DNA from: Branchiostoma floridae | Lineage: Eukaryota > Chordata > Leptocardii > Amphioxiformes > Branchiostomatidae | Assembly: GCF_000003815.2 (NCBI RefSeq) | Contig: NC_049980.1 | Span: forward strand, 2,225,182-2,289,181 | Length of the DNA: 64,000 bases | Direction: 5' to 3' | Shown: piece by piece, positions 1 to 14,600 of the stretch | Layout of the letters: every line of letters starts with the position of its first letter | Numbering within the stretch: the first letter of the stretch is position 1 | Made by a program: the position numbers and the translations under genes | Notes under the pieces: model-generated | Database searches by the model: none | The model's input: only the letters and a program-made list of their open reading frames with translations | Told to the model about the DNA's origin: nothing

Positions 1-2580
1 CAGCCCATTGTGCATGTGTGTGCGACGTCACATAGGCATGGGGGGTGGGATTTGCAAACATTGATCCACTCTCATAGGACAACATGAACGATGGTAAGGT
101 CATGCCCTTGCATAAATTAGCATCTCCTTAATGACCCAATAAATGCTGTGAAACTGATTGATAGTTATTTTGATGATCACGTATGTCAGATATATATTGT
201 TGCTATGTCCATCACATTTTGTTACACAGTGGATTAGGGGTGGGTGCAAAACTGTTTTTCCTGGGGTGGGTACAAAACCAGTCCAGAAAAATCAGACCTG
301 AAAAAATTACTGGACTGGATTTTGGATTAGGAAATGAACAGATGAAATGCACACCTCAGGTTGCAGCTCAATTGTCTACGTCTTTTTCCTTCTCCCGTAC
401 CCATCATTACTGGTTGTTGCCAGCAAAGTAATGATCACAATAATTTGAATTTTCATACACATTCATATAACTTATTATAAGACTTTTTACTTAAGCTTGA
501 CATCTATGCTTCGAAATCTGAAAGGCCCCTTGTACATTTTGTCCCTTCAAATCTATTATCATAGAAGGAGTGAGTCAGGACATGTTACACCACATGTTGA
601 TATGCCTAATGCAATTTCAAGGAAGGTGACTTTTAGATGTACATAACTCATTTGTCATCCACAGTCAATTTCAGCAGCCCTCTGAGTGCTTTTGCCAGAC
701 TGATAGGCATGTGATAGCCTTGTGCACTTACATATGGCATGAAATGTACATTGAGTATATACTCTTTGCTAATGCTTATCAGATGTTCATGTATTGTAGT
801 CGTAAATGCATATATTTTCAATGGGCCAATACAATTGCAAGCCAGAACCTACTGCACATTGTAGGACTCCATTCCTCCTATATCACATCACTGGGCATTT
901 GGCCAAGACAATGTATTTGGGTTTTTTCAAGTACATGTATTTTGAAATTTAATATCATTAGAGTTCAGAGGGGTGTGAAAAGTACTCTAGTATGACATAA
1001 TTCAACACCTAGAAACTGTGTTTAACAACTTGAGGGTACACAAAACACTTTGCCCTCACACTAGTACTTCTGTTCTTAGGTTGCTATTAAAGTTTAGCAG
1101 ATTTCTTTTCAATGGAATACTTAACTCCAGAAGGGAGACAGTGTTCTTTTCCAATAGATTATGTATCAATGAATACATAACCAGCTGACTTTTGTGGAAT
1201 TGAGCTTAACATGTGTTTTTGAACCAGTCGGACACTCACTAAAACAGGCCCTATCCATACAGACCCAATATCATTCCTACGCCTAAAAGCACTCCCTTCA
1301 CCATGAAATTTTGTTGGCACATGGGGCGATAAGCACATGAAGAAGACCAAGTTTTAACAAGACATCAAATAACACATACATGTACATGACATTGACGAGT
1401 TTTTCTTATCGCCCCTCAATTTGGTTTTGTAACCTAACTTTTGTCAGTCCCTGTCAGACATATTGTATTCAGCCATAGGCAAGAGTGAATTCTGATGCAT
1501 GCTGGACTATTGGGTAATTACTTGATCGTATACTGTGAAGTAGTATGCATTACTTACACTCTCTTCTGGAGTTTAGGACTCCATTAAATCTGAGAACAAA
1601 GTGAATTGGTTATGCCTTACATGTCTGGAAAGTTCAGCCATTAATGACCTTTTGGAACCCCATTTGGATGCAATGAACCTGCACTTTTATATACCATTTA
1701 CTGGTTCTGCCCCAACGATCGTAGTCGACTAATCACATCACAAATTCTCCTGAGTATTGATTTGCAATTCAAAGGTCCGACCATGGCTCAAATTAAAAAG
1801 AAATAAATTCTCTACTGTGGCAAAAATATGCCTATATCTTACCTGCACTAGTAACTTTCAATAGGGTGTCGTATGATGAACATGTGAAATAGATGATCAT
1901 CATATGGTACCAAAAACTTTGCCTTCTTCAACTTCTACAACAATCGACTGATAGTGTTCACAGCAACATGTTAGACATTTGAGGCCAAAATTATCAAGCT
2001 AAAAGGAGATATTTTCATTCATGAAAATTGGAAACTTTCAGGTCATTCTCTATTTGTAATTTTCACTTCACTAAGACTTGACTTTATCTTTTTATTGCTC
2101 AAAACTTTGACCAAGGCGGCTTAACAAGACAAAACCTCCTTGCTTTCACTTAATATAGATATAACAATCTTTATTGCAAATTCATGCTCGAAGCTAATTG
2201 CAAATATACATAAAAGTACAATCATGATGATAATGATACTGGATAGTATACAATAATAAAGTGGACATAAACAAAGTAAAATAGGGGTACTTCTAATCTA
2301 AAATAAATGCTATTGGGTTTGATTTCTTTTCTGTATGCAGTGGAGGATGAAATTCCCGACATCTTGGGCGACATATGCATTGGGTTCAGGTGCTAACAGG
2401 AAGACAGTTTTTTGTAGTTTGGTACGACGTGCAAAGCTGGGAAAAAATTTGTTGACTTAACTTTAAATAGTTTGTCTCTTTTGGTACTGTAGTGTGGACA
2501 AGGACAAATAATAAAAGTGCATTTCATCTTCCACTGCCTTTCCGGTACAATATTTACATATTGTAATTATGTACATGTAC
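1..2580 (-). other. PDZD2 intron 12 (partial); no exon seen
   Basis: This follows the exon 12 donor and should be intronic. No GT-AG-bounded open segment with PDZD2-like sequence is visible on the minus strand. Near 236-310 TAGGGGTGGGTGC and a second GGGGTGGGTAC resemble the hAT-like terminus at 57191, but no partner end is evident. Confidence 0.5.
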
Positions 2581-2689
2581 CTAAGGTGTCCTGTCCCATC
2601 TTGTGCACAGCACCCATGGGCTGCAGTTCCTCCCTCAGCTGCATGACGGACATCTCCTGTATAGCAGCATCCATCTCAAGCTCAGACAC
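2581..2689 (-). CDS. PDZD2: PDZD2 exon 12 (post-PDZ4 segment, last exon seen)
   Basis: The acceptor GTCCTGCAG joins in phase 0 to [20 protein letters not shown] and continues for 36 codons. VSE.EMD immediately after RHLDPK is the same junction as in PDZD2, which supports this exon although it is short. The donor CACCTTAG|GTACAT leaves phase 1. The next exon must lie left of the window; none is visible in 1-2580. Confidence 0.8.
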
Positions 2690-5600
2690 CTGCAGGACCC
2701 ACAGGTTAGGGTTAACATGACTTTTGAAACAAAACTTTGAAGCTTTAGGATTAAAAAAACTCAAGAAGCAAACACATAATATTTCAAAAGTTCTAAGAAT
2801 CCGAATTGCTCATTGAGGTCGAAACAGGGCTGGAAGGGCAAGAGCTACTCTCTTGAAAGACAAGCAGTTCTGGAGGACTAACTTCGTCTGCTCCACCTCA
2901 CAAGAGGAAGAATGATGATGATGATGATGATATAGATGCAAGACAGACATCATTGAGTTCTTCTTGTTTTATGTGCATTAATGTGCTCATATGATGAAAT
3001 CAGAATTTCCATCACTTAGTAGACATAATCTCAGTCATACAATTCATAAATTTTGCAAAGGTTTTTATACTAAAAAAAACAAAAACATTTTTTTTCTTAT
3101 TTTTCCAGGTTCTACCATCCAGCATAACGGCTGAGAAGTCAACTGTGAAGCCTTGGCACAAGTACATGTATGCTGGCACTATCAACAATCAACATACAGT
3201 AAAGTTCTTGCCTGGTCATGAGTGCCATCCTCTGTAGTGAGGATGGTACTCACTATTACTCAGGCTAGTAAAGTTCTACTCCTGACTGCCATTTCCCCAC
3301 TTGTGGGCCACATTAAAACTACTGAGTCTATTAACTGGGCGATAAAAGCCCTTGAAGCCTAACACTGATACCAGTTGATCACAATAATGACCCAGACGAG
3401 TCTTACAAAAACCTCTGGTTATTACACCCCATGTAGGTGCTCTTTAGCTAACCATATCCACCTCCTACTGTTATGCGTGTGTAAGCACATCAGATAGCTG
3501 TTCTGAGATGCCGCTCGAATACTAATCAGAGTGATGCTTTCTTTGTACGGTCTTAGATGCGTCAAGATCTAAAATTACCCAGCGGTAATTACCTTTGCCA
3601 GAATGGCTAAGGTTATGTTTTGGGCTTGTGAGTCTGTGTGTGTGTGTTGACAGCATAACTCAAGAAGCCTTGGATGGATCCCAATAATATTTGGTAGGTG
3701 GGTAGGGGTCAGGAAAACGAAGATCAAGTTCGATAATGGGCCCCCTAGCTGCTTGCTAAGGTACTGCAGCAGAACCTCAATTTTTGATATTTCGTGTTCT
3801 GGACATGCTGTGGTTATGATTTTTGAGTGGTAGATAGCCCTTGGGGCAGAGAGTAAGTGCTGTAAGTTTGGACCCCCTAGCGGCTTGTTTGGAACTGCAG
3901 TTGCCGATTTCCTTTCAAACTTTGGACGAGAATAAGTCGAGAACGTGTTGATGGATTGTCACGATTTTTGGTATGTAGATAGCCCAAGTAACAATGTACA
4001 TGATGGCATACTAATTATGCAAATCAGCAGCTAATTTGCATAATTAATGAGGAAAGTTTATAAATCCACTGCATTTCATGATAGGACTTTCAAACTTTCA
4101 AACTTGTCACATATATAGATGAGAAAGAGAGAAATATCAATGCATGAGGCCGTCATATGCATAATTAATGAGAAAATATAGACGTGTTGACGGATTGTCA
4201 TGGTTTTTGGTATGTAGACAGCCAAAGGGAAGACTTACATGATGAAATTCTAATTATGCAAATCGACAGCTAATTTGCATAATCAATGAGGAAAGTTTGT
4301 AAATCCACTGCATTCCTTTATAGGACTTTCAAACTTGTCACATTTGTAGCTGAGAAAGAAAGAAATATCAATACATATTTATTATGCAGATGATGACCTC
4401 ATTTGCATAATTAATGGCAAAATATGAATGTGTTGACGGATCGTCATCATTTTTGGTATGTAGATACCCTAAGTAAAAACTTACATAATGAGATACTATT
4501 TATGCCAATTAACACCTAATTTGCATAATTAATGAGGAAAGTTGATAAATACCCTGAATTCTGTGATAGGACTAAGAAACTTGTCACATACTAGTATGTA
4601 ATTGAGAAAGATGGCAGAGAGTAAGAGGTGTATGTTTGGATCCACTAAAGTCTTTTCTTGAACTACAAGAGCCGGTTTAGTTTCCTATACTTGAAAGAGA
4701 ATAAGTCAAGAAGGAATGAAAGGATCGTCATGATTTTTGGTATGCTGATAGCTGAAGTGACTTGATACAATTTAACATTACTATGTAAATAGGGATCTAA
4801 TTTGTATAAGCAATGGCGAAATGTTATGAACCAACTCCAGGCATATAAAATAAAATGTAATGAGTAACACATTTATGTCTACAGACATCATTCTACATAA
4901 CAAACCTTGCTTATTTGGCAAAAGTATGTGTTTGTGGAACTCTAGTTGAAAACTTATCTGACTTCTGGACACTAGCTGAACCATTCTCACAAAAGGAAAT
5001 ACTGTAAAATGCATTCAAATTCGCGGGGATCTAATTTTGCGGAAGTGCTAGCGGGAAAAGGGACTGTTCGCGACGGTTTTAAGTTTGCGGTAGCATGCAC
5101 CATGCACTGTAGTCTGTTACTGCCATGGAAAAATGTTGGCGGCGGTTTTAAGTTTGTGATGAATTGGCAACACAAAAACCGAGAACATGAAACTAACGTG
5201 TAAATTTCTGCATTTGCAGTACTTGCTTTAGCATAATTATGATAGCACTATTACATTAAGTTGTGAATATTTTTTCAGTGAATTAGAATCTGAATCAGAT
5301 ATATTTTTCCCATATCAAAAGCAGTATGAATTTTAAACAATTTTGATATGAAATCAAAATTAAAAAAAATTGATACCCAGAAAACAGTTGATGAGTGACA
5401 TGTATATCATACACAAGGCAATCATCTTCATTTCAAGGAAAAATGCTGTAACAGTTGACAACAGCTGATGATGATGCAAGACAATTTTCTTTAACATAGT
5501 ACTGAGAAAGAAACTCGTCAACTCCTGGTCCAGCAAAAATGAGTATAGTGTTTAAGTCGCCTAACTACAGCTACATTGGAATGGAATGTCCTTTTGGATG

Positions 5601-8600
5601 GGATGTAAAGTGGAGATCTTGTATTACACAGTATAGAACCCATCGCACTTATTGGAAAATATAGGTGTAACTCAATTCTGGTGTAAATGGATCAAACCTT
5701 AGTCTCATCATCAGTCGACGTGATCACACATGTTCGCACATGTTTACACACGACGGGGTTATACCGCCCCTTACTGTATTTATCATAATACAGTACAAAA
5801 CTGGTGTGTCATTAGATTGCCTGAAAACGGTTTACTGTTTATGGGAAACAAACCAACCTTCGGATCGAGGTGTCTCATGATGACCAGCCTGATCCACCCC
5901 GCCTCCAGCCCAGCAAACACGGCGTACGCTTCGTCCAGCGACACGTTCAGCAGCGAGGCCCCGTTCACATCAAGAACCTGGTCTCCACGGCTACAGGGGA
6001 TGGGGGAAATATCAACATGTTATCTTCAACACATCACAGATCCACTGTAACAGTTGTACTCTGGCTAAGATAATCAGAGAAAATGTTTTTAGCTGATAGG
6101 CCACATGATATTCACGAACCAGAACCTCGCTGGTCTCAGACTCTGCAGAGCAATGGCAGAGATATCAACATGACTGTCATTTATTCACACATCACAGTTG
6201 AAGCTGGTATGATCTGTGTTGCAATTGTTGCATGTCCCCCTTCTGCACAGTCAACACTTTTCCGCAGCCATATCACACAGCCAGGCTGTGAAAGGCCATG
6301 TTCACATCCCTCACCATGTGATCAACATAATCTGCTATACAGCAAGTATAATCAATAAGCACGATTGTTATCTATACAGTCAGGTAAAAGACATCCAATG
6401 GTAAACTCAAGAATGAGGCCCTGGACTCCAGCAGAACCTACATGTACTCTCCAAGGCTGTTCAGAAGCAAGATGTGAGGTCAGATAGACCTCTATCAGCA
6501 CTATACTGGCCTTGGACAGCAGGTATGAAGAGTGCCACACTAACTGAACTGTATTGGATGACACCGTTTAAATAAATCAAATCTAAATTTGAGGAAAATG
6601 GAGCAAAATATCGATCCTATTGAATCACCAGGCAACTACTGTTTCACTGGACAAGAATACTGGACACTGAATAAGAGATATAAAGGAGGACATATGGATC
6701 AGGGCACTCCAATCATCACTGAACAGATACAGGGGGCATCACAAACTTCCTGACTCATTTTACTAATTGCTGATATCATGTATCTGTAAGATCACGTGTC
6801 TGTAACTCTACAAGTTTATGCTCTAAAGTGATAGTACAATGCTAAACTAAATTTACTTGTAGTACCCACACAGATGATCATGAGGTTCTGCCATACCAGG
6901 CAGGTAGAAAATTGGTTTAAGGCTTTCATGGCAACAGTCAACCTGCTGACTCCACTCTTACTGGTTCAGATCCCACAATCTGATGCCAACCTCAATAACA
7001 GCAGCAGAGGGAAGAAAATGGACACAGATCTTTCTATCAGGCAGCACCAAATTTTCATCTGGTTATATTAGTACATCAAAGTGTTAAAGATCAAGCACAA
7101 TCAATATGTCTTTTGTAGCATATTCTGCTTTCTGATAGGGTCCATATGCATGCTACAAAAGCAATGGCCCCCTTTGATAATACATACTTTAGCCCATTCT
7201 ACAGCAATTTAAAACAAATATTTCAAATCTGTCATTCAAATTTTACACACAGTCGATACAGAGCTCTTCAAGATAATAAACCCCAAAACTGAAATCATCA
7301 GGCCTACTTTGTATTCTATTTGCAAAACTTTCAGGTGTTGTATCAATTTCCATTTTGAAAGGTGCGACAATGTGTCAAGCTCTTATCACAGCTCGCCTGC
7401 AACCTGAATACGAATCGCTACATTTGTAACAATATCACAAACAAGATCTGGTACTCGCTGCAGCAGTGGTCAATCAGAGTTTGTAGGTCATATGGGGTGC
7501 ACGGAGCCTCAGCTGGCAGGGAGTACCGTACGGTATTTTCTCGAATAAAGTACGCACCCCTGATTTGGGGCATACATTGTAAGTCTAATAGACACACTAC
7601 AGGGAATTGATTGAAGAACATTGTAGAGACAGAAACAGCAAACAGCTCTGGCAAGTACTGAATGGGATTCTAGGTAGAAACTCACGTCGAACTGCAACGT
7701 TCATCGAGACAAACGGTAAGACATTGACAAAACCTAGGGACATTGCTGAATATTTCAATGATTACTTCGTAAAAAAAGTTGAAGACCTGACACCGCGAAG
7801 TCCTGTAGATATAGCCAGTGTCACTGCACCGATCAACGAAAACATCATGACATCAAAAAGCTGTTCTTTTTCCTTTCAAGAACTAACAGAGAACTACGTA
7901 CATGAATTACTTACTTCACTTCCGCCTTGTAAATCGACGGGGTTTGACAACATTGATAACACGCTATTGCGGATAGCGGCCAATCATATAGCAAATCCAG
8001 TGTGTCACATTTTCAACTGCTCTATCAAACAACACACATTCCCCACACAGTGGAAAAGAGCCAAAATACTACCTCTTGTTAAAAACAAGGCACTTCCATT
8101 AAATGGACCCAACAGTCGTCCAATCAGCTTGCTTCCGGCTCTAAGCAAATTACTGGAAAAGATATGCAACAATCAGATACAAACCTACCTTGTCTCTAAC
8201 GCCATCATGTCCGACTACCAGCATGCCTATAAGCGACAACACTCCACCGCGAGTGCATTGGTAGAAATGACGGACAAATGGCTTGAGGAAATTGACAAGG
8301 GAAACCTGGTAGGCGCTGTCCTTTTGGACTTTAGCGCCGCGTTTGATGTTGTAAATCATGAAATATTGCTAGCCAAACTGAAAAGTTATGGCTTCATGGA
8401 TTCTGCCCTACACTGGATGCGAAGTTATTTGACAAACAGGTTGCAGGCCGTTTTTGTAAATGGTGGTATCTCGACTTACAGAGAGATTAATAGTGGAGTA
8501 CCACAGGGTAGCTGTTTAGGCCCACTGCTGTTCTGCGTATATACTAACGACTTACCTACAGTGGTAAAACACTGCGACGTAGTACTGTACGCAGACGACA

Positions 8601-11600
8601 CAACCCCATCTGCAGCAGGCCCCAGCATAGCGGAGGTACAAGCCACTCTTCAAGCTGAACTCACTCATATTAATGACTGGGTTCAAGCTAACAGACTGGT
8701 GCTCAACGTTGACAAGACCAAATCTATAGTTATTGGAAGCCGGCACAAACTAAAAAATAAGCCAACCTTACAGCTTTCGATGCGCAACAAAATGATAGAA
8801 CAGGTTGAGCAGGCTAAGCTTCTAGGAATGTTGATGGACCAGCAGTTAACCTGGGCACAACATCTGGACAAAGTAACATCTAAAATGGCACGCGCACTAG
8901 CAGCACTGGCTAAATCTCAGGACTTTTTCACTAGAGACACGTTAAAAACTGTTGCTCAAACACTTGTTCTAAGTCACATGGATTATTGCGCATGTCTTCT
9001 GTCTGCAGGTTCCCAATCTAATTTAAATAAACTACAGACCCTGCAAAATAAGGCTGCCAGGCTAGTACTTAATGCAAAGTACACTTCCAACACTGATGAC
9101 CTACACAGAAAGCTGAACTGGCCAAAGGTAAACGAACGACTCTACACCAGAACCCTCACTATGTTCCACAAACTCCTTACAGCTAAGAAACCAGAAGCTA
9201 CCTACAAGAGACTACACACAATCAAAAACACCCACCGACACAACACACGCCTAGCACAAGGGGGGGGATTCAGACTGTCCAAACCTAAAACTTGCGCAGC
9301 AACCAGAACTTTCCTGTATAGATGTATTAAATCCTACAACTCATTCCCACAATACATTAAAGCATCTACACCATCCATGTTCAAACAACACATCAAAGAC
9401 AGACTAAAAACACAGACACAACACAAACCTCTACAGAAATGGTGGTAAAGACATTCATTGACATCTATGTATATAAATTATGTATAGAATTTTGACACTG
9501 ACCTCTGACCTCTCAGCTACTTGAGACTTATTTAGATTAGATTTAAGCGTTGTTAGGTATAAATAAGTAATGTGTTAATGTTGTATCATGTAATGTGTTT
9601 TTGTAACGACTCCAGGAAGATTAGAGATGCAATTTCAATTGTAATCACTAATGGAGATCCGTTGAATAAACAAATAAACAAATAAACAAATAGACAGATC
9701 TGTGGGACTGAAAGGTAAAATGGAAAAACTCAAATAAAGTATGCACCTCTTCTCCAACCAATTTTGAACAGACCTTGACCTGAATAAATTCAAATTCATG
9801 ATGTCTTAATAACTTAAGGTTATTTTGTGCAAAATAACCTTAATATGTTAAACTGTCATTGTCTCTATAAACTTGTGAGTTGCCTCTTTTTAAAATCACT
9901 GAGAATGAACTGGTAGAATAAATCAGCTAGTATACAATGTACATCTAACTGGAAAAAACAGTTGAACAATGAAAGTCACTAACTAAAGGATTTTATGCAA
10001 ATGCCACTCTTATGCAAATCATGTTTTGACACTTCTTTTGGTTAAGACAATGCCAAGACAACACAATCTGAAACCTTCAGGCAATATTGACTGGAACCAG
10101 TTAACAAGACGATGGCAAAACAGTGATTTACCAACACGATCTGGCCTCAATCTGGGCACAGTTTCTTAGTGCCCAAATGCTAGTAAAGTTTTGATCATAT
10201 ACCACATAAACTCAAACCAATTACATAGAAGACATACGATGTCTATAAAATGCCACTCTTATGCAAATCATGTTTTGACACTTCTTTTGGTTAGGACAAT
10301 GCCAAGACAACACAATCTGAAACCTTCAGGCAATATTGACTGGAACCAGTTAACAAGACGATGGCAAAACAGTGATTTACCAACACGATCTGGCCTCAAT
10401 CTGGGCACAGTTTCTTAGTGCCCAAATGCTAGTAAAGTTTTGATCATATACCACATAAACTCAAACCAATTACATAGAAGACATACGATGTCTATAAATG
10501 ATGCACCTTTCAAAAGGTGCCATGCCCATGGAGTAATGCAATGCTAGGATTATTTTCAACTGCATGTAAAACGGTTGGTGCATGTCATATTCACTTGAAA
10601 ACTGGTAAAACCTATAGGGGCAGCCTGAATGTCCAGAACCAGGGACTTGCACTGGTGCAGTCACGGTATCAAATCTGCAGAGCCATTATTAGAGACACTT
10701 CAAAATGAAGTCAATGCATCACATTCTGGTAGCCTATTTCAGCAGGACTAGAGTTTGTCTACCCTGATTCTGGAGCAGAGTCTACTCAATCATTGTTACC
10801 TGAACCATAACTAAGTGATCTGTCAAAGCTACCGTAGGTTTTCCAGCTTCTAATCACTCAATTATGCAAGCAAGAAAGATGATATGTGCCTGGCCTTTTG
10901 TGCGTTATTCAAGGCCATAAGAATAGTGAACCAGTCAACAATTTGTTTATTTGTTTATTACATTTTGCACACAAGTGAAAGGGGCGAGGGAACAGGTGGT
11001 GGCACCTTTACTAGCCCTTACCTCGAAAACAATCGTTACTGGTAACGTTTGTTACTTGCCCTGCAATACATAACCAATGGGTAAGAAAATAATAAGTTGC
11101 CATTTTTAATTTGGCTATGAATAAAAGAGGTATTTTCCTAAACAATCAGGTATGTTTCACGGAAGCATAAGCCGATTTATTTTTCGAAGAAAAAGTTGCC
11201 ATTTTGTACATTTCAATAAGAACGAGTGTTTAGCCAAGAGGCTCTGCACAATGTAGCAAACAGACATCTATACTAATAATATAAATACACCTGGTCTACT
11301 ACTTAACGGTGACTATAGTTTGATTCTATTCCCACAAACTGAAAGAGATGAAACATGCGGCACAGTTATTGATGAAATGAAATAACAAAAATTATGAAAA
11401 TCTTTTGCAGTTTTCTGACATCAGATGTAAAATGCTTACCTCAGACCCACAGAAAGATGACATGAAAGCCACAGTATGTATGATACGTGCTGAAAGCTAG
11501 TGTTGTGCCCTTTAGATGTGCTGGCCTATGACCTCTCCCGCAGTGATCCATGGCTGCACTAGATGTGCCAAATTTCTTTCATCAATTTTGCAACTGTGGG

Positions 11601-14600
11601 AATACTGAGGATCCTTCTTGTCATTTGTGGTGATAAGAGCACGAGGATGTAATGCACAGTCAAGTTGTACTTATGAACCCAAAACACTGTTTGAGATTGA
11701 TATGTAACATGTAATACCGGGGCAGGATAATAAACATTTATACTAATAGCTTGAAAACTCACAAGACGTTTTTGTTGTATATTAATTGCTTTATATCTAC
11801 TAAATCATTCAGCATACATGTAAATTTGTTGGTATCTAATCATTGCCATTGATACATGTATGTATTCAACAGATTGAAATTCCTAAAAGAGACTGTGTTA
11901 CCTTCTGTCAGTTGAAAGTACGCATTTTGTATGAAATCAGTTTGTAGAATTATTGGCTTTCAATGTAATGTTTTTTGCACGGCTATCAATATACTGGTCT
12001 GTGGAATGTATTATAATAGTCTCTGCCATATGGTCATCAGTCTGTGCACCAGCTGCCATTTATTCTCCCATCAATACCCAGGGTGGGTACAAGTAAATCT
12101 CCAGTCTGTCATTAGCCCACTGTAAGGCCACACCAATTTGATTTTTTGGTTCACAGATTTTTTCATTAAAAATATGGAGCGACACGGTGAAAAAAAAAAA
12201 TGTAAAATGGTTGGGGTAAAGATAAGGGTTAATCCAAAACATAAAGAATAAAAAGTTTTCAGCTTGAAAAAAAGTACAAAAACACTATTACTGAACAGTA
12301 ACAGCACCTGTTCGTTGAAAATTACAAAATCAGTGTCAGTTTTTATGTTTGGTCCATTCTTCATGAATGAAAAATATGACTGCAATAAAAATACCCACAT
12401 TTTAAGGAGCTTATAATGTAAAGGCCAATTTGCTACACCAGAAAGCTGGTGAGTGGTTTTATTAATGGTGAAAATTTGCTGAGTAGTAATTTTCATTTTT
12501 TTTTTCATTTTCAAAAAATAGGAGCGAGCGAATCCGTGAACCAATTAATTAAATTGGTATGGCCTAAGATAAATGTAGCATGTCCCTGATTCAGGATCAG
12601 AGGGTTGAACGTTCTCAGTCCAACCTCTGCTTGCTGGCCTGACCCTGTGTGCTACTGGGTGTAATGTTAGCCCATTGAAAGGTAAATGTAGCATGCAATA
12701 ATGTTCAGGACTCTTATTCTGGGCCTGAGGTTGTGGGCTCAAAGCCCAGCCTCTGGTTATTAACTTGCCTGTCCTGCTTACTACTGGATCTGATGTGTTG
12801 GCTTGAGCTTAAGAGGCTGTGACACTGTAACATGGCCTGGTATCCATCCCTAATCCATCCCTTAGAATTTTACGGTTTCCTCCAGATCTGCAAAGGGATG
12901 GATACCAGCTGAAGTACTACTGGGGCTTGGAGGCGCAGTACCTTAATAAGAAATTAGTTGATAGTTCAGCTGTTTCTTAAAGCACTGCTACATATATACA
13001 ACTATACAGCACTTAGAAACCTGCTTATTAAGCATAAGTCAGCAAGCTGAATGTAAGACTTAAGAGGATTCAATTTTATCCAGTTTAATCCAAAGGAACT
13101 AAAAGCTACAGTTTTTACAGCACAAGATATACACACACACAAATCATCACAGTCTTGGAGCTGGTTATAAAGCTGAAGGTATGATAGGATTCAATTCTAT
13201 CCACAGTACAAAAATGAATCAATCCATAAAACACTAAGATCACCAGTGACAGTTTAGTTAATTGCGTGCACATGATTAGAACAAGCCGCATTTTAATTCC
13301 GGAAAAACAATTTAATTCCGGACTCTTGTTCAATAACTTCAAAATGCTTGACCCAATCAAGTTCATATTTTTATATAGTACATAGCAGGTGGTGACAAAT
13401 ATGCGGACGGCATTTACGTATATGACTTTTCAGAATGGCCTCAGGCCACAGCAATTTAATTTCTTGGTTCACGGATTCGCTCGCTCCTATTTTTTGGAAA
13501 ACAAAATAAAAATAAAAATTACCACTCAGCAAATTTTCACCATTAATGAAACCATTCACCAGCTTTCTGGTGTAGCAAATTGGCCTTTATATTATAAGCT
13601 CCTTAAAGTGTGGGTACAAGTGGTGTTACTGTACAATAATAGTGTTTTTGTACTTTTTTCAAGCTGAAAACTTTTTTTGTTTTGGATTAGCCGTTACCTT
13701 TACCCCAACCATTTTACAATTTTTATTTTTATTTTTATTTCGTCCTCTCGTATGAGTTATGAAAAAATCCGTGAACCAAGAAATTAAATTGGTGTGGCCT
13801 CATGCAGATATAATATCCAGCCCGATGATGTACGATGGCTGTTATCACCTGTTCACACCTGAATCAGCTGAGCGGAGAAGATAGATCACTACGTCTTACA
13901 AGCGGCAAAGGGTCAACAGGCAGCCACAAGGCCACACCAATTCAATCTGAATATCAACATGGAAACAGTCTGAGGGACAGTCCAACACAGTCAAAACTGC
14001 CCAAAAAGACCACCCTGGAGACAAATAAAATTTGGTCTACGTGGACAGTGGTCACAATGCCCAGGTGGTCCTTATGTAGAGGTGGTCACTTTGACTGAAT
14101 AACAATGGCCGAGTGGTCCATATAATTTTATAGACTGAGGTAGTCACTCGTACAGGCTTGACTGTCCTAAGACGGTTAGAGTAAACATGACTCCAGGGAG
14201 TGAATATATACAGTTACTGTTAAAGATTTCAACCCAGTCCTTTGTTTTCTTGTTGTCTATTTGCTGAATTTTGCTGCAGAATGTCCAAGGACCAAGGAAC
14301 CAGGTTGAAGTGGCCTGATTGTCCTGCATGCTCCAGCAGCCATGTGTACAAGGCCACACAGCTGTTAAGGAAGTTGGCACTTGGTACAGAATGATTCTAT
14401 GGAAGAACCATAAATCATAAAGAACTTTGCTATACATGTAGGTGCAAGGTACATGGACTCCCCAGGGTACATGTAGCAGTGATTCGGCCGTTTGAAAAAT
14501 ATTTCCAGGACTTATTGATAATGTCATCAAACTAAATCTTGATAAGGCCATTGTTTTACCATTACCGTAAGCATATACAGAATTTTGTACAGGTGAACAT

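Larger units (their letters stand above)
2690..5857 (-). other. PDZD2 intron 11
   Basis: It contains a (GAT)n run (about 2912-2931) ending a SINE-like stretch. It also has a small hairpin TGAGTGCCATCCTC/GAGGATGGTACTCA (3217-3250), the ~245-bp repeat array (3935-4795) and a TACTGTAAATGCAG MITE. The rest (about 5223-5857) shows nothing I can name. Confidence 0.6.

Noticed and set aside
12071-12544. 157-codon minus-strand frame as a host gene
   Set aside because: It lies within a MITE and its target-site flank. I kept it only as a note on shared frames between MITE copies.
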